Shown one piece after another: positions 1 through 13,712 of a stretch of DNA of 64,000 nt. The stretch's first letter is position 1; each line of letters opens with the position of its first letter. Position numbers and translations under genes: made by a program. The notes beneath the pieces are model-generated. The model worked only from the letters and a program-made list of their open reading frames with translations, had not been told where the DNA came from and did not search any database. Location of the stretch: assembly GCA_963513935.1 (NCBI GenBank), contig OY740769.1, positions 70,573,712-70,637,711 of the forward strand, given 5' to 3'. The stretch comes from Aphrophora alni (taxonomy: Eukaryota > Arthropoda > Insecta > Hemiptera > Aphrophoridae).

Positions 1-2138
1 TCTTTTCTCCATCATTATCTCTCTCTTTCTTACCCCTTTCTCTGCCACCTTCCCTATCTAAACCTTATTCTGTCTCTTCCTCTTTTCACTTAACTGCCTA
101 TTTATTTTTATCTCTCTTTTTCAGCCTTCCTTAAAAGTAAATATTAATGATATACTAGTGTCACAATCTCAGCATACTATAATATCATCTTCTGAATTGG
201 CATTACTGGATTATTCACTTTTCTGTTGTGACGACCGGTTACACACAAATGGTGGGGGTGAGAGTTTATATTAAATCTTTAATTAACCCTATCTATTATG
301 CAACTCTGAATTTAAAAGTGTAGCTAAATCAGAGTATGTTTGTAAAAGTGAAATTATCTGGTACTACAATCCTCCTTGGATGATTAATAATTGTAAATAA
401 AACATTTTTAAATTCAACAATTCAGTGATGATTGTACAATGTACATTTTTATAACGATTAAACGTTAAAACAGTGGAGTTATTTTTTAACTAACGATCCA
501 CGTACAAGTGGCAATTGAATAGCAAAACTGCTAAGCAAAAGCAACTTGCTTAGTGTATACGTAGTTCAATGACTCAAGACAGATTGGCAAGACTCACTCT
601 AATCCATCCACACAGAGACATTAAATTAAGATTAATGTTGTAAAGAAATTTGCCAAAACATCTAAAGGTTTAGAATTTATTGGTAAACATATATTTATTA
701 ACTAACTGATAATGAATCAGAATTTGTATTTAAGTAAAGTGGTTTTAACTGGTTTACATTGATAAGATATATGTTAAGAAATTGTTTTAAAATTATGTTG
801 CTATTATTGTAGTGTTATTCATAGTTCATTGGTAATAAGTGTATAGGGTTGATTTCCTATATATTTACTATCATAATGATCCTTCCAATATCAAAACTAT
901 AAGTGTTAAACCACTTATATTATTATTATATAAAGGCTAAATAAATATAATCTAAGAGCGACAAAAACGCCTAAACTTACCCTCCTCTCAAAATAAAGTT
1001 CTGGATTTACCCTTGTTATATGTATGAATGTGAGCGGGAATGTTTTTATTTTATGAATAACAAAAAATTTAATGAACTTCATAGCAACTAATCTGTTTGT
1101 TATATAATGTTAAATCGATAAACTAATGTGTGGTGGGTGTTTTAACATTAGTGTTTCTATTATAAAATATGTTTGTTGGAATAGTAGTACAAGACAATCA
1201 TATTAAGCATAGAATAGTACTTATAAATTTTTTTTTTTTTTAAATCAACCCAAAAAGTGTTGTTTACCAAATTAATATCTGTATGACTGGTAGTCCTATT
1301 GTCAAATACATTTTGACAGATTTTGATGAAAATAGCTATCCAGATATTTTGGTTCCAATTATGCAAGTAAAATATCGTAGTAACTTAAAATTTGGAAGGT
1401 ATCAAAAACACAAAAATTAGACTGGTTAATAGGCCGAAACTCCTCTAACAAAACTGATCACATTTAGTCAAATATAACTTCTAAGGTTCCAAACAAATTA
1501 AACTACCCATATTATCAAATCCGTCTTTAATAATTTAAATAAAATTTTAGTTAAATATGAATTTTATGCACACAAAAAAACCAAAAAAAATACAGTGTGC
1601 ATTCGGAGTAAAAAAGAAGTTACTATTCGGGAGAAATTGTAAAATATACTAAATGAACCATGATCATTAAAAACTTGATTTCAATCAATTACAATGTACG
1701 CTGAGGACAAAGCGATTATGACACAAGCAAAACAAGTGGAGATTAAATATAATCAACTACATGGCTGACTAAAACTGAGTTACAGATGAAAGAGACACAA
1801 GTGGAAGTTTCATCAAAAAAGGTGTAATGTTCCACACTACAAAGCAATAAATAAATTGCTGTTCCATTTTAAACAAGAACAACAGGGAGACCTGTAAAAG
1901 CAAAACAAAAATTTAATTTAGGAACGCCGCAGTATTTATCTCTATCAAGTTTTAACATATTTAATTACTTTATTTGTGTATTTCGTTTGTTTGCTTGTTT
2001 TTTTCTCTGAGCATATACAGGATAGAGAAATATTGAGCCATGTCTGTGCACTACTTGTTAAATACACTGCTACTTTCCAATAAAGGAAAGGTAAAAAAAG
2101 TTCTCAACATTTTGAAGCTTTAAACTATTTCTGAAATG

Positions 2139-2144
<6 letters not shown>
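1..2144. other. AT-rich non-coding stretch, no gene seen
   Basis: The first 130 bases are pyrimidine-rich (C/T tracts on the + strand). The remainder is AT-rich with frequent stops in all frames. No splice-bounded open segment, RNA gene or transposon terminus could be supported. Confidence 0.5.

Positions 2145-2192
<48 letters not shown>
2145..2192. repeat. (TA)n microsatellite
   Basis: An uninterrupted AT dinucleotide run of about 48 bases, one of about ten long TA runs in the window. Confidence 0.95.
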
Positions 2193-2196
<4 letters not shown>

Positions 2197-4709
2197 CAGT
2201 CTTTCTTATTTTGTATCAAGATTAGATTGAGTAAACACTTTAAATATTGATAGGCCTACGGCCTAAGTTTATATTTTCGGCGAAATTGCTGAACAGTTAT
2301 AATCACTCATTATTCCAAAAACAGATGGACCGAATTGATAAGCTAAGGGATAGCAGTTAAATAATGGTAAGCCTTAAAATTTCCAAAAATACATTTTTTT
2401 TTAAATCATAATATTTAGGTATTAAGCAGCGTTGTGTTCGAAGTTTGAATTTATCAAATAATCCAATTTCAATTTTTTTAAATTCCATATTTTGAAAATT
2501 TTTACAGACCAATTTTGAATGAAAGAATTTGTGAATGTCTTGTTGGAGAAATCATCTCTTACTTCTGTCCTTTGTTCAAGCAGAAGTTTAACGGTTTTTC
2601 AAGTTTTCGGACCTCTAGAAAATATGATATTGGCCGTTCTAATTCAAACTCCACAAAAACTAACTGTGTTATAAAAATATTTATTCTATTAAAACCAATA
2701 TTACTATAGGTATGTAAAAATTGTTAAGCTGAATCAATTGACTAGACATCCTACTTTCTACAATAAACAATTTTTGACATATATTTTCAACACTTATCAA
2801 CAGAGGATTGACGATGCAGTTGGTAAACTAGAGAAATAAGTCCCCCTCCCATCTCTCTCAAAAGAAAATTTTACGAAGCTGTACTTTTACTTAGAGAGTT
2901 TTATGATAGCAATTAATGATGGCAACTGAATATTAGTGCAAGTCTATCCTTTAAATAATCAAGTATGTATTTGTTTTTCAAATACGCCGCTATTTTTGTA
3001 TGTTTATGAGTGTCTAATTTTTACTCTAAAGAGTCAATATAGATCGTTCTGAGGTAGTATTTATCTCTACCTGTAGTTTTGTTCATGGTTTTGTAAACAA
3101 CATCAAATTTAAAATTAAACTTATAGTTGTTTAACGTTGTGTTGGTTGAAGCACGATGTAAACAGATATTTAGCCTATTTTTTCAAAATCTTCAGCATGA
3201 ATTTGATTTTTTTTATCAATAACATTATATTAAATATTCGATGTACGTTCATATGTTAGATTGTAAAACAATATTTGTAACTTTTTTCTTCTGTTTTTAA
3301 GTGCATGTTTATGTTGCATAGAAAGTTTGTGCAGTGCTTTTACACCCTCTGTTTCTATTATATATTCTTCAAAGTTCACCCTTCAAAATTGCCCAGAATC
3401 AGAGTGTGTCTAATAAATGTATGTAGAACGAATTCACTGTAATATTGTTTTACCAAAACTTGTTTCATAACCACAAGCACAAACTTGTTTGTAATTCATT
3501 CTATTAGAAAGAATTAAGTTGTATTAAGTTTATGAGAATAAGGAAAACGAAATCTAGTAAAACCAGACACACCTTGCAAATAAGAAGAAATAATAGACGA
3601 GGAAAAATATGCAAACATACCTGTAATCATAAATAATTAAATATAGACTGTCCCAAAAGTTCAGTCCATCACACGAAAACCTAATTAAGTCAAAGTTAGA
3701 AAGTATTAGTATCCTCATTTTTACTTTCTCATATAAAAGTAGTGAAGAAAAAACAATTTTGAGATTGTTATAGAAAATTCGTTTATTGGTTGTTCGAGAC
3801 CAAACAAGTGGTTTTTCAATGTGTGTAAATGTCCACCGAGTTGTAACCTAAACATTTGGAACAATTTTACTCTTTTTTTGTCATGTATAGGACATTTTGT
3901 TCATATCTCCTAGACTTTGTTTATATTTTCTAGAGGATGGAAATATACCACCTAAGGACTTAAACAAAACGTATTGGTGGTTTCATTTTCTCTGTTTAAA
4001 AAATGCCACTTTGACAACTGTGGTTCATGAAGTAGATTTTAACCATGGCCGTCGTCTAAAAAGGTCAAATATTGCATAACTGTCGCAAGCTTTTTAGATC
4101 AAATTTTCCAAAATTCATTCTTGAAAGTGAAAGAAAATTACGAATTGCGATTAATATTAAAGTACGATAAATTTACCTTTATGTATATCATAATCGTATA
4201 TAGAGATTTTGTTATTTGAAATGTTTTCAATGGATACGTGGTTTTGACTTTACAGGGGTGTAAATACCAAAGGCGAAATTATGCCATTATCCCCCAAATA
4301 CGGGCATATTTTATTTCTAATATGACGAGATTAAAATTGTTTAAAAATATGATTAGATTTTAATGAAATCCTAAAGATAAAATTTCCCCTTCCCTCCGTC
4401 CAATTCCGGTTATGAATGCGTATTGAAAATACAAATATTGTCATTAATAATGTAATAAGTAACTGCTATTTCAAATAGTGGAGGTGGAAAATAACCCGGT
4501 GAACAGTTTCTGTAACATTCTGTAAGTTGTGATTAACAGTTGATTTATTGTAATAAAGGAATTATAACATGAGAACACATATTTTCACGGAACAAAAATA
4601 TATTTCATAAACACCTGTATTTATGTATGCTGCTCGCAGTCTTGTTTTTGTTTCTAAGTTTAGGCTATATGGATGACGTACGTTTCACCTATCAATCAGA
4701 CATTTTTGA
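2193..4709. other. Non-coding, no gene seen
   Basis: AT-rich with only short chance open frames. A segment near 3645-3680 resembles a generic DNA-transposon end, but no partner terminus was found. Confidence 0.5.
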
Positions 4710-4972
4710 ATCCGTCAAAAATTGATGAAACTTTATTAGCATTAATTTGAATAATGTCACGTTTAGTTCAACACAACAAACACATCACATTTAAAATTGT
4801 TGCATATACACATAACCCAACGCACGTTCTACTAACGTTTATTGATACATTAATCTCGTTTACGTTTATACTACGAAATACGAAGTGGATGGACATGTGT
4901 AAACTAAACGTAACATTATGACGGCATTATTCACATTAATGCTAATAAAGTTTTATCAATATCTGACGGATA
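4710..4972. mobile_element. Short inverted-repeat (MITE-like) element
   Basis: The left arm starting near 4710 (atccgtcaaaaattgatgaa) returns inverted, ending near 4971 (ttttatcaatatctgacgga). Both arms share a long block reading 'aaactttattagcattaat' and a 'cgtttagtt' block, giving arms of about 60-90 bases around a short centre. There is no coding capacity. The superfamily cannot be assigned because no clear target duplication is visible. Confidence 0.6.
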
Positions 4973-5725
4973 GGCCAAGTCCAGTAAGAAAACAAAAATA
5001 AATATGAAAAAATAGATTAATAAAACATTTATGACATATTTTTAATTAACTGATTATTGATAAGGGAGTTAATCCAGATTCAACTGCATGGACTCTCGTA
5101 GATAACACTAGCTCTTCCATTTATATGCAAGCGATAATTATTCGCGGGGAACAAAGGAGATTTATTCGCCAAAATAATTACTTCTTTAGAAAAGTATTCA
5201 ATTGCGGAATATGGTTTAGTTTTTACATTACTGATATCATAATTTAGATTAAACTAATATCAAAGTTTTTCAAAAAAAAAATATCTGATATGATGTATCT
5301 ACAATTACGTAGGGCTGTCATGCAACGTGCCACAGACTAAAAGATGTGAACCGATTTGAATCATATTAGTTATGGACTATATCTCTGGGGTTTTTCTATT
5401 TTTCTGATAGCTCAAAATATTAGGATTCATGCCATAAAAAAATTATTATTCAAATGATGTCCCTACAATCTCAAATAAAACATTTTAATAACCCCCCCCC
5501 TCACACCAAATTTATATTTGGATTATATTATACCTCACCCAACCTGTCCAAACTAAAATAGCAACCTAAATACTTTATAACTCACAAACTCGTCGCATTA
5601 TAAAAAGTGAAAAAGAAGAAAAATCATTTTATTAATAACTTAAATTTTCCCATTTATTTCTTAAGGGAAATAAGTTGATAAAAAGAAGTGTCTTCCTTTC
5701 CTTATCAACCATATGAGAATATATA

Positions 5726-6665
5726 CAGTGTGAGTCAAAAGTATGGATACACCCTGTTAAATTTTAAATGGATAAAGATAGAAAAATGAAACTCAGAACA
5801 CCTTTCTAGGAAATAAAAGTGAACTTTTTAGTCACTATTACAACCTTGCCCATTTCCCCAAAATGGGATTTTTGGGGGGCAACTCAAAATTTTTAAATAT
5901 AAAGACCCATTAAGTGACGCCTCATTTTAAAGTCCTTGCTGAAAGAAGAAGAACAGTGGAAACCAGAGCTTTCTATCTCAACCCAGTACAAAATGGCAGC
6001 TCATTGAAATTGAGTAAAACTTCATTGAGGCAAAATATGAACATCCACATTCAGGTGGTAAATAACCCCAATAGACAACCAATGAGCTGCATTTTGTACT
6101 GGGTTGAGATAGAAAGCTCTAGTTTCCACTGTTCTTCTTCTTTAATCAAGGACTTTAAAATGATGTGTCACTTAATGGGTCTTTATATTTAAAAATTTTG
6201 AGCTGCCCCCCAAAAATCTTATTTTGGGGAAATGAGCAAAGTTGTAATAGTGACTAAAATGTTCACTTTTATTTCCTAGAAAGGTGTCCTGACTTTCATT
6301 TTTCTATCTTTATCCATTTAAAATTTAACAGGGTGTATCCATACTTTTGACTCACAGGTGCCTCAATGAAGTTTTACTTAATTTCAATGAGCTGCCATTT
6401 TGTACTGGGTTGAGATAGAAAGCTCTGGTTTCCACTGTTCTTCTTCTTTAATCAAGGACATTAAAATGAGGTGTCACTTAATGGGTCTTTATATTTAAAA
6501 ATTTTGAGCTGCCCCCCAAAAATCCCATTTTGGGGAAATGGGCAAAGTTGTAATAGTGGCTAAAAAGTTCACTTTTATTTCCTAGAAAGGTGTTCTGAGT
6601 TTCATTTTTCTATCTTTATCCATTTAAAATTTAACAGGGTGTATCCATACTTTTGACTCACACTG
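5726..6665. mobile_element. Non-autonomous Tc1/mariner-type foldback element
   Basis: The ends are mirror images: CAGTGTGAGTCAAAAGTATG at 5726 and its complement ending at 6665. They are flanked by TA on both sides, as expected for the Tc1/mariner superfamily. The arms are about 290 bases long. A third arm copy, in the same orientation as the right arm, occupies about 6079-6357 and ends in its own terminus (ctcacag), so the element is an arm, a reverse arm, and a second reverse arm. The open frame at 5914-6192 is a by-product of the repeat and is not a gene. Confidence 0.85.
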
Positions 6666-6667
6666 TA

Positions 6668-7870
6668 TATTAATATTGTGAAATAGATATGTAGCTCTAT
6701 ACTTTGCTTGTGCTATAAACTAGTCCTAGGAGTAGTTTCTACTCGATTTGACTTAAATCGAGTTCTTAAAGACGGCTATCAAGGCTCTTTTAAGTTTTTA
6801 AGTAATTCCTAAACTGTCATTTTCTTTAACTTACAATTTTGCACCAAATTATGAAGAAATCAGTAAAACAGATTTTTATAAATTAAATCATTCGTAACAA
6901 ATCCATGGAAGATTTTTGGTGATATCAAAATATTAGCTCCAACGTAATACTATCCTCAATACGAAATTGGAAATAAAAATCTGTTTTCAGTCTTCCATTA
7001 ACCAAAATAAGATAGTAATAAAATTACGAGTACATTAACAATCTTTCAGAAATCACCCTAAGTTTCATATAGTTATGGAACTTACGACGTTTGAAAACAC
7101 ATACTAATTTTATTTTCTCACTCTTTGTATTCTCATGGAGACGTTTTTGTTTCCTAATTATGCAAGAAAAATATAATCACCATAATTAAAACATTGTGAG
7201 TACCTACTGTAAAACCAAAACACACACATTTGTATTCAAATTATCTTTTATTACTTTTGTTCAAATGTAAGGCATAAATCTTAATTCATATTAGCTTCTA
7301 TTCCCCCAAAACTCCGATTAAACAGTAATAAGAGAAACTCACAACAGCTGGAGAGTAATAATTGATAAACGAATATAGCCTCAGCCGCTGCCATAAGCAA
7401 TCTGTGTACAACAACAGGTATACTTTCCTTTAGTTTTGGTTTTTCTTTACATATGTTTTCGTTTTTCTACACATAACAGTCTGATTTACTTAACTCATAA
7501 ACTACAAACATTTTCTAATTCGAAACACTTGTAAATTTTCGTTGCCAAAATTGCAACAAAAACAAAAGACTTAGACTAGGGTATTGTAATTAAGCCAAGA
7601 TGAAATTAGATACAACGCACTGGCATTGTAGACAATTGCCAATGTTTTGATGTTTAACGTCTCTTGTTAAACACTTTCTTTTTCTACTTTCAGATTAATT
7701 TTCATTGTGCCTTTTTACTTATAAATTTGAACAGAAATACGAAAATATGGCTCTTGTGTTTTCCATTATGTTTGCTTATAGCCCAACTGGATTGTTAATA
7801 ATTTAATTACTATTTAATTACCTTGTTTGAGGTGTTACCGTCGAACAATCCTTAATTGTAGTTTGCACTA
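6668..7870. other. Non-coding, no gene seen
   Basis: AT-rich sequence with short random frames. No termini, splice-bounded exons or RNA genes were recognised. Confidence 0.45.
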
Positions 7871-8172
7871 TCTTATATGACGCGTTTCGACTATTTGTCA
7901 GTCATTTTCAAATATAAAAACACATATAAACACTTAACAACACATATTAATTCACATTTAAAAACCCGATTAAAAACATACATATACGGACGGCGCGCGT
8001 TGTCAGTGACCGTTCTCGTTGACTCACGATCGTCAATTCAACTATCGTGTTTTTGTCAATTCAATTTTTTAATCGTGTTTTTAAATGTGAATTAATATGT
8101 GTTGTTAAGTGTTTATATGTGTTTTTTATATTTGAAAATGACTGACAAATAGTCGAAACGCGTCATATAAGA
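7871..8172. mobile_element. Foldback element with about 100-bp perfect arms
   Basis: The left arm begins tcttatatgacgcgtttcga at 7871 and returns as an almost perfect inverted copy ending at 8172. The arms run about 100 bases each around a less AT-rich centre (about 7980-8060). The arm contains 'agtcgaaacgcgtc', a motif style often seen at the ends of Penelope-like elements. That affiliation is inference only. Confidence 0.8.
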
Positions 8173-10563
8173 TCTTGTGTTTTACTATCACTCACTTACT
8201 TCACTCACACACCAATCTTACACCAAGACTTTAAAACCCAAGAAAACAAAGTCTGCATCTATATACAGTATAATTCAAAGAAAAACTTTCAGGAATTTTA
8301 TAGGTCAGAAAATGCTTAGTTTTCTGTCTATTAGCCATTTTATATTTTTACAAAACACATTACTGTATAAGTCTAAAATATTTAGATATTCAAAATGGCG
8401 GCCGTTTAAAAATTTAACTGCGAATATAGCAAAAACCCAGTTACCAACAAACTAAAACTTTAATTTATTGAAATGGGTAAAAAAAAGTCCTTCGTATTAA
8501 AGCCATTTTTTGTTTCGTCTGACATCTCCAAATTCCTAAATCTCCACACTAATACAATGATTCATTATTCATAAAGTCTAAAATAAAAAGATTTGGAGAT
8601 AAAATTATCAGAACTCGAAAAGTTTTCTTTTAAAGCTATTCGTGACCGTTTTAGACAATTAAAAAAAAAACAAAAAAGTTTAGATTTTTGTTAATATCCT
8701 TTGATCTACAGAAAAAATCTAAAATAATACAAAAAACTTCTTTTTTTTTCGTTAAAAGAACATTTTTGATTTATCTAAACTAACGGTTTTTCTAGATATT
8801 TGAGATTAAATATTTTAAAAGGGTGCCATATTGAAAATATACAAAATAAAGTCTTCGTGTTTGGTACATTTATCAAACGTAACGTAAAAAATGCGTTAGC
8901 CAAATCTGACCAATACATTATTTGTTTTCAGTTACAATATTTTTTTATTTATGTTTAACAAAAAAAACGGATAGATGTAACTTGGCATTCAGACCTATAT
9001 TTTAATATCTATATTTTATCCCGTCGAACAGGTCCTGAGGATTTTTTTGTCTCTTCGTGAATCACTCTCTAAAACGAATATTCCCGAATCTGTATTAACA
9101 GTCCAAAATGAAAAATGTTTGCAGATCTAAAAAGTTTAAATATATGAAATTGGTCCAAGGGATTTCGATTCACAAAAAATTAGAAAATTAATTATAAAAA
9201 TCTAAAATAAAAAAATTACAATTTTTGAATAATATTGAAAGTAGTAAATGAACCCAAAAGAGTTCATTTAGTTATTTTCCAATTCACTGTCGTTATGAAT
9301 AAAAGTAAATAGGGTATTTGTATTTTGGTCTTATGTAGATACCCCTTATTTTAAGTTATTGAATAAAACGTTTGTTAAGTACCGGGTATACAGGTATGAC
9401 AAAATTGTGTATAAATATTTAAAATGATATTTATTTAGTTCATTAGTCACTGCTAATTGCACGAACATATTACAGATATTATAATAAAACTACTTTTTTT
9501 TTCATTAATGAATGCCTGAAAAACAGACATGTCCGAAAAAATATGAAAGTTGATTTTTTGTCACACCAGTACTTTATTAACTTTAGAAAATAAATAAAAT
9601 ACCACTGAGCTCCACAATTTTTGTTAGAAAAGCAACTAATTTCGCAATTACCGGTTTAAATTTTTTATAAAAGTAAATGCTTCGAAATTTATTATTAATT
9701 TCTTAAACCCCTTCCAGGAAATAAATCATCAAAATATATAATGTGCATTCTACAAAAAATCTGTAAAACAAAAACTTTGTTTTATTTTGTTTTTCTAAAA
9801 CACACTTTTAATATACCCTTTTTTAAATACCAAATTGGGATATCAAAATAAAGCAAAACAGGTTGTGCAGAAATAGGCTTTTAAATTGTCAGAAACTCCT
9901 AAAAAGCAAACTTTTTTTCCTAGCTAAACAACTCAGATTGAAGAGAATGTTTATACAAAAGGTCATTAAAATGTGACAATTGCTTCGAAATTTGTTTTAC
10001 AGATGAAACACGCCTATATAAACATAAAAATTATATAAAATCACAAAATTTAGCAAATGTTTAATGGAATACATGCTCTATTATTACAAAATTAAAGAAT
10101 AAAATTAGCTCAATAAACAACAATATATATCTGTACCCCGGAGGTAAATGACGCTATGTCCATTTTTTTTTCAAATTTGGGATTTTCAAACATCTGTTTA
10201 TAGTTGTTTTTTTCTCTACACAGTGGTATGTCCAAAACCAGCTGTAAGTCAAGTTAGCGCCTTTTAAATGAACACCAAGTCCACCTTTACTTTTACGTTA
10301 ATAATTACACCGGAAATGTTACAAAATGTACAACAAATTTTGAGTCCAGAATCTATTTCTGTCAAGAAGTAAATAGTAGCCATTTCGAGAACATAATCTG
10401 AGCTTAAAAAAACAAGGTAAGGCTCTTACCATCATTTTACCAAGATAGAGCAATTTGTAATGTAATAAAAACAATCGGAGTTTGTAGGTTCACATTCACA
10501 ATCGATTGGTCGCTATGTTGAGTAGGATGAACTTAGAGACCTCTAGTTTGCGCTATTATTCTT
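8173..10563. other. AT-rich non-coding, probably old repeat debris
   Basis: Contains many short recurring phrases (tctaaaataaaa, aaaaagttt) and homopolymer runs but no definable repeat unit or gene. Confidence 0.4.
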
Positions 10564-10680
10564 ATATTTAAAAGACCTTTAAAATGAGGTATCACTCAAT
10601 ATGGGTTGCTATTCTTGACTTACCCCCAAACTACCCCATTTTGGGGGTAAGGATTGAAAATTTGTATACTTCAAAAAAAC
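10564..10680 (-). mobile_element. Diverged relic of the 5726-6665 element family
   Basis: The text around 10575-10655 (ttaaaatgaggtatcactca, then a run of C, then ccccattttggggg) matches the arm of the Tc1/mariner-type foldback element (ttaaaatgaggtgtcactta ... cccattttgggg), with substitutions and indels. No termini are preserved. Confidence 0.5.
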
Positions 10681-12095
10681 TCCTCCTTTGGTTATCGAAA
10701 CTTTCCCCAAAGCAAATCTGTTTATTTCCATTAATAAAAAAAATAATAGTTGGGGTGGGACTTTTGGGACATAGTATATACTCGTACATACACACTCCAT
10801 GGCCGAATAGTATTCAAGGACCGGTGGAGGGGGTCGCCTGATCGGCATAAATTAAATGGTCTCTGTGTTGGGTATCACAGGTCAGACCTCTCTAATAACT
10901 TCCAAAAAAGGAAATTATCTGATAATTATAGTGTTTATACGACATCGGGATTTTTAGAGGAATAGAAAGAAGTGTTGTTAAGTTGTTTACAGTTTAAACA
11001 GAAAATATAGGCAATCAATTGAAAAAAACCTAATTGAGCAAAATTTGTAATCAGTAATCAGTGAAAAAGTCCAACTTTCACAACATGAAAACACAGTAAA
11101 CAGTCGACATTTCAAATACAAAGTCCTCATTATCAGTTGCAACCAGCACACAACTATAGTAGAGTAAACAAAAACCTTATAGAGAACGATCACAAATTGA
11201 AGGAACAATATAATAAAATTAGCGTTAATATCTCAGTATTTCACAATTTAAAAAAAAAATCAAATAATAACAACATAGATTAAATAATAATAAACCAAAA
11301 AATTACTTTGATTAGTAGAAAGTCTTTATAATTCTTGATTTTTCTTTCATTATTGCTACAGCACTGTTACTGCTACTCACTGGCAGCTTCTTCAGACATA
11401 AAACACTTCAACTTTTTTTTAAGTTTAGAAGAAAATTATTTGAGTTAAAAGCAAAAAGGTTAATTTAAAAAATCAAGAATTGCAAAGACTTTCAACAAAT
11501 CAAGATAATAATGTACACAATCCGCGAAAGGCAAACAGATGATAAAATAAATTAAAGACACATGAAGTATGTATTAAAATATTACAAATAAGATCTAAAG
11601 AAACGTTAATTATTTTTTAAAGCAATATACTTCTGAAGTGGTCTAGTCTTCCTCAAATCTAAATTTGTAGTTCTGAATTATATGAAATGTTGCTTAATGC
11701 TAGTTTACTTTATGTCCCCTCGGAAAACCATTTACCCGCCATTTTATACATAAAGAAAATTTAATTCGATAACTTTTTTAGAATTGTTAAAAAGTGTTGA
11801 TATTGACGATGTTTTGTAGTAGGCCAACAATGAGTTCATTTATTTAATTTAAATCTACCTTAATAATGTGTACAATTTATTAAAATTCCAAAGAAAATAT
11901 AAAATACGATATATTTGTTGTTCTTGATCATGGATAAATACAAAATGAATAAAGATAACAACGGCAACACGTTGTCGAACTATTGCTGTTGGGTAGGCTT
12001 GTTTTTCATTGTAATCAAATAGGGAACTATTGTTTTGTAGGCGTGCGCATTGTATTAATACATAGAAGTATAAGTAGTGAGAGATGGACACTCAC
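10681..12095. other. Non-coding with a small inverted repeat
   Basis: A roughly 30-base inverted repeat pairs about 11314-11343 with about 11468-11497 (aaagtctttataattcttga against its near complement), enclosing 125 bases. This could be a small MITE. No gene is supported. If the candidate exon at 12096-12260 is real, this stretch begins its first intron. Confidence 0.4.
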
Positions 12096-12260
12096 CGTGC
12101 ACAATGTGTTTTCCATCGTGATACATGTCTCGGTGTCTGCAGTCGTGGATGTTGCCGCGTTCATGACACAACCAGCTATGCACTCCCACTGCCTATCCAG
12201 GGCTTTGCTAACAGTCTTTCCGCACTCGCGCACACTCACAACGCGTTCATTCATAAACAC
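12096..12260 (-). CDS. Candidate first coding exon, unknown product
   Basis: On the minus strand an ATG at 12260 (or a second one two codons later) opens 55 codons and ends at a strong splice donor, GTGAGTGTCC, starting at 12095. The piece is exactly in phase 0. Base composition is clearly less AT-rich than the DNA around it, and codon choice is mixed, which suggests coding. It contains five cysteines (ECGK, WECIAGC, ETC, LC) and no recognised domain or signal peptide. No continuation exon could be found to the left. It could equally be a GC-richer non-coding patch such as a promoter or 5' UTR. Confidence 0.3.
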
Positions 12261-13671
12261 AAAGTCTCAACATTTTATGTAGTGGGTTATTGTTGATTTC
12301 TTTAGAGATAAGATAAAGATATCATTACTATATAGAATGTTTGTAAAACTCGTTTGTACGTTTCCAAAGTACAGACGCAGGTTGAGTCCAGATTTTACGA
12401 AATTTTAGAGTCTGATTTTATCTCCATAGGAGATACGCTATGGTAGTTTGGAGTAGGAAAAGATTTTTCTTCATTGTTTATGACCTCCAAAATTAATCAT
12501 TTTCCACCTCCAGAAATTCATTTATAATAGATCATTTCTGCTTAAAAACTGTCCAACCCTTACTACTGAATTAAAACTAGTCAAATCTATCAAAAGGAAC
12601 ACGTTTAAAGACCTCTCACAGTTTTCAGAAAAATAAAAAATTCATATTTATTTCTAAATTTTAAATTTGGTGTTATTTTGTAGATTTAGTTAATCTAAAC
12701 CGTCAACTCTATATGTCTAATCGTTTCCGACAACCGAACTAAAAATACAATATATCTCAAGATGTTATTATTTTTTATTTGTCGGCCAATTTCTATGAAA
12801 TTCAAGTTTAATGTTTTGAAGGGCTGAGATTTAATTATTGAATAAGTCTGCAAATTCATTAAACTTCTAAATAAATTCAACATTTTATTACCTCGGATCT
12901 GAAAATAATCGAACCCTACAAACAAAATAGATTAAGTTCTACTTTCGTTTCAAAAAATAAAGCTCAAAAACTAATTAATTAGAAATTAACAACAACAAAA
13001 AGGCACAACGGTATTGAATCAAACTTGAAAGCCATTAATGGATGAATGTACATAGTTTTTGGAGATTTAAATTTTTTTTATTTCTCGAAGAAATATTAAA
13101 TGAGAAAATAAATAAAATTAGGACCATAAGAATTAAACCCACTAGGTGTGCATGCCGCAGTTGGCTCGTGGATGGAATAATAATAATAATAATTCGTACG
13201 TAGGCTACAAATTAATTTCTTACCTAACATAAGTCAGATAAATGTATTAAGTTATGTTTTTTTATATATAAAATATTTTACTTAAATAATGAGATAAATT
13301 TCAAAGGAGGTAATCAATAGCAGATAGAAGATTGATTTTGCTTAGTTTTTTTTTTTTTAATCTGATTTGTATACATCATGAAACTTTTGTAAATGAAAGA
13401 AATCAATATCTTGAAATATTAGCTTACCATTCAACTCAAACTTTATACTTTAGAACCTCCAAGAACGTGTTTACTACGCATATTTTCAATATTTCACTTG
13501 ACTTAAGACCCAGTTCTGTCCGAGTTGAAAGGCAAGCTAATAGATTAAAAATATATACGTTACAGTTAATCTTGAAAGGCAATGGGTGAAAACAATCGGT
13601 AGTGACTGTGTACATTCACTAAATAACAGTTAAAAAACTTTCGTACAAGCCCATCTATGCAAATACTAATA

Positions 13672-13676
<5 letters not shown>
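12261..13676. other. Non-coding, no gene seen
   Basis: AT-rich with a short ATA/AAT trinucleotide run near 13177-13192. No supported features. Confidence 0.45.

Positions 13677-13710
<34 letters not shown>
13677..13710. repeat. (TA)n microsatellite
   Basis: Pure TA run, followed 100 bases later by another. Confidence 0.95.

Positions 13711-13712
<2 letters not shown>

Noticed and set aside
1..130. Pyrimidine-rich tract as promoter or splice tract
   Set aside because: No exon follows and there is no other promoter signal; simple sequence bias is enough.
3645..3680. Possible transposon end (gactgtcccaaaagttcagt)
   Set aside because: No inverted partner was found within several kilobases.
5914..6192. 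92-codon open frame
   Set aside because: Lies wholly within the arms of the Tc1/mariner-type foldback and reads through inverted repeat halves. No domain.
7860..8175. Hammerhead core in the palindrome arm (ctgacaaatagtcgaaac)
   Set aside because: The first conserved block does not match (CTGACAA instead of CTGANGA).
10584..10965. Overlapping open frames on both strands
   Set aside because: Overlap a decayed transposon relic; no splice signals or domain similarity, and the two strands overlap.
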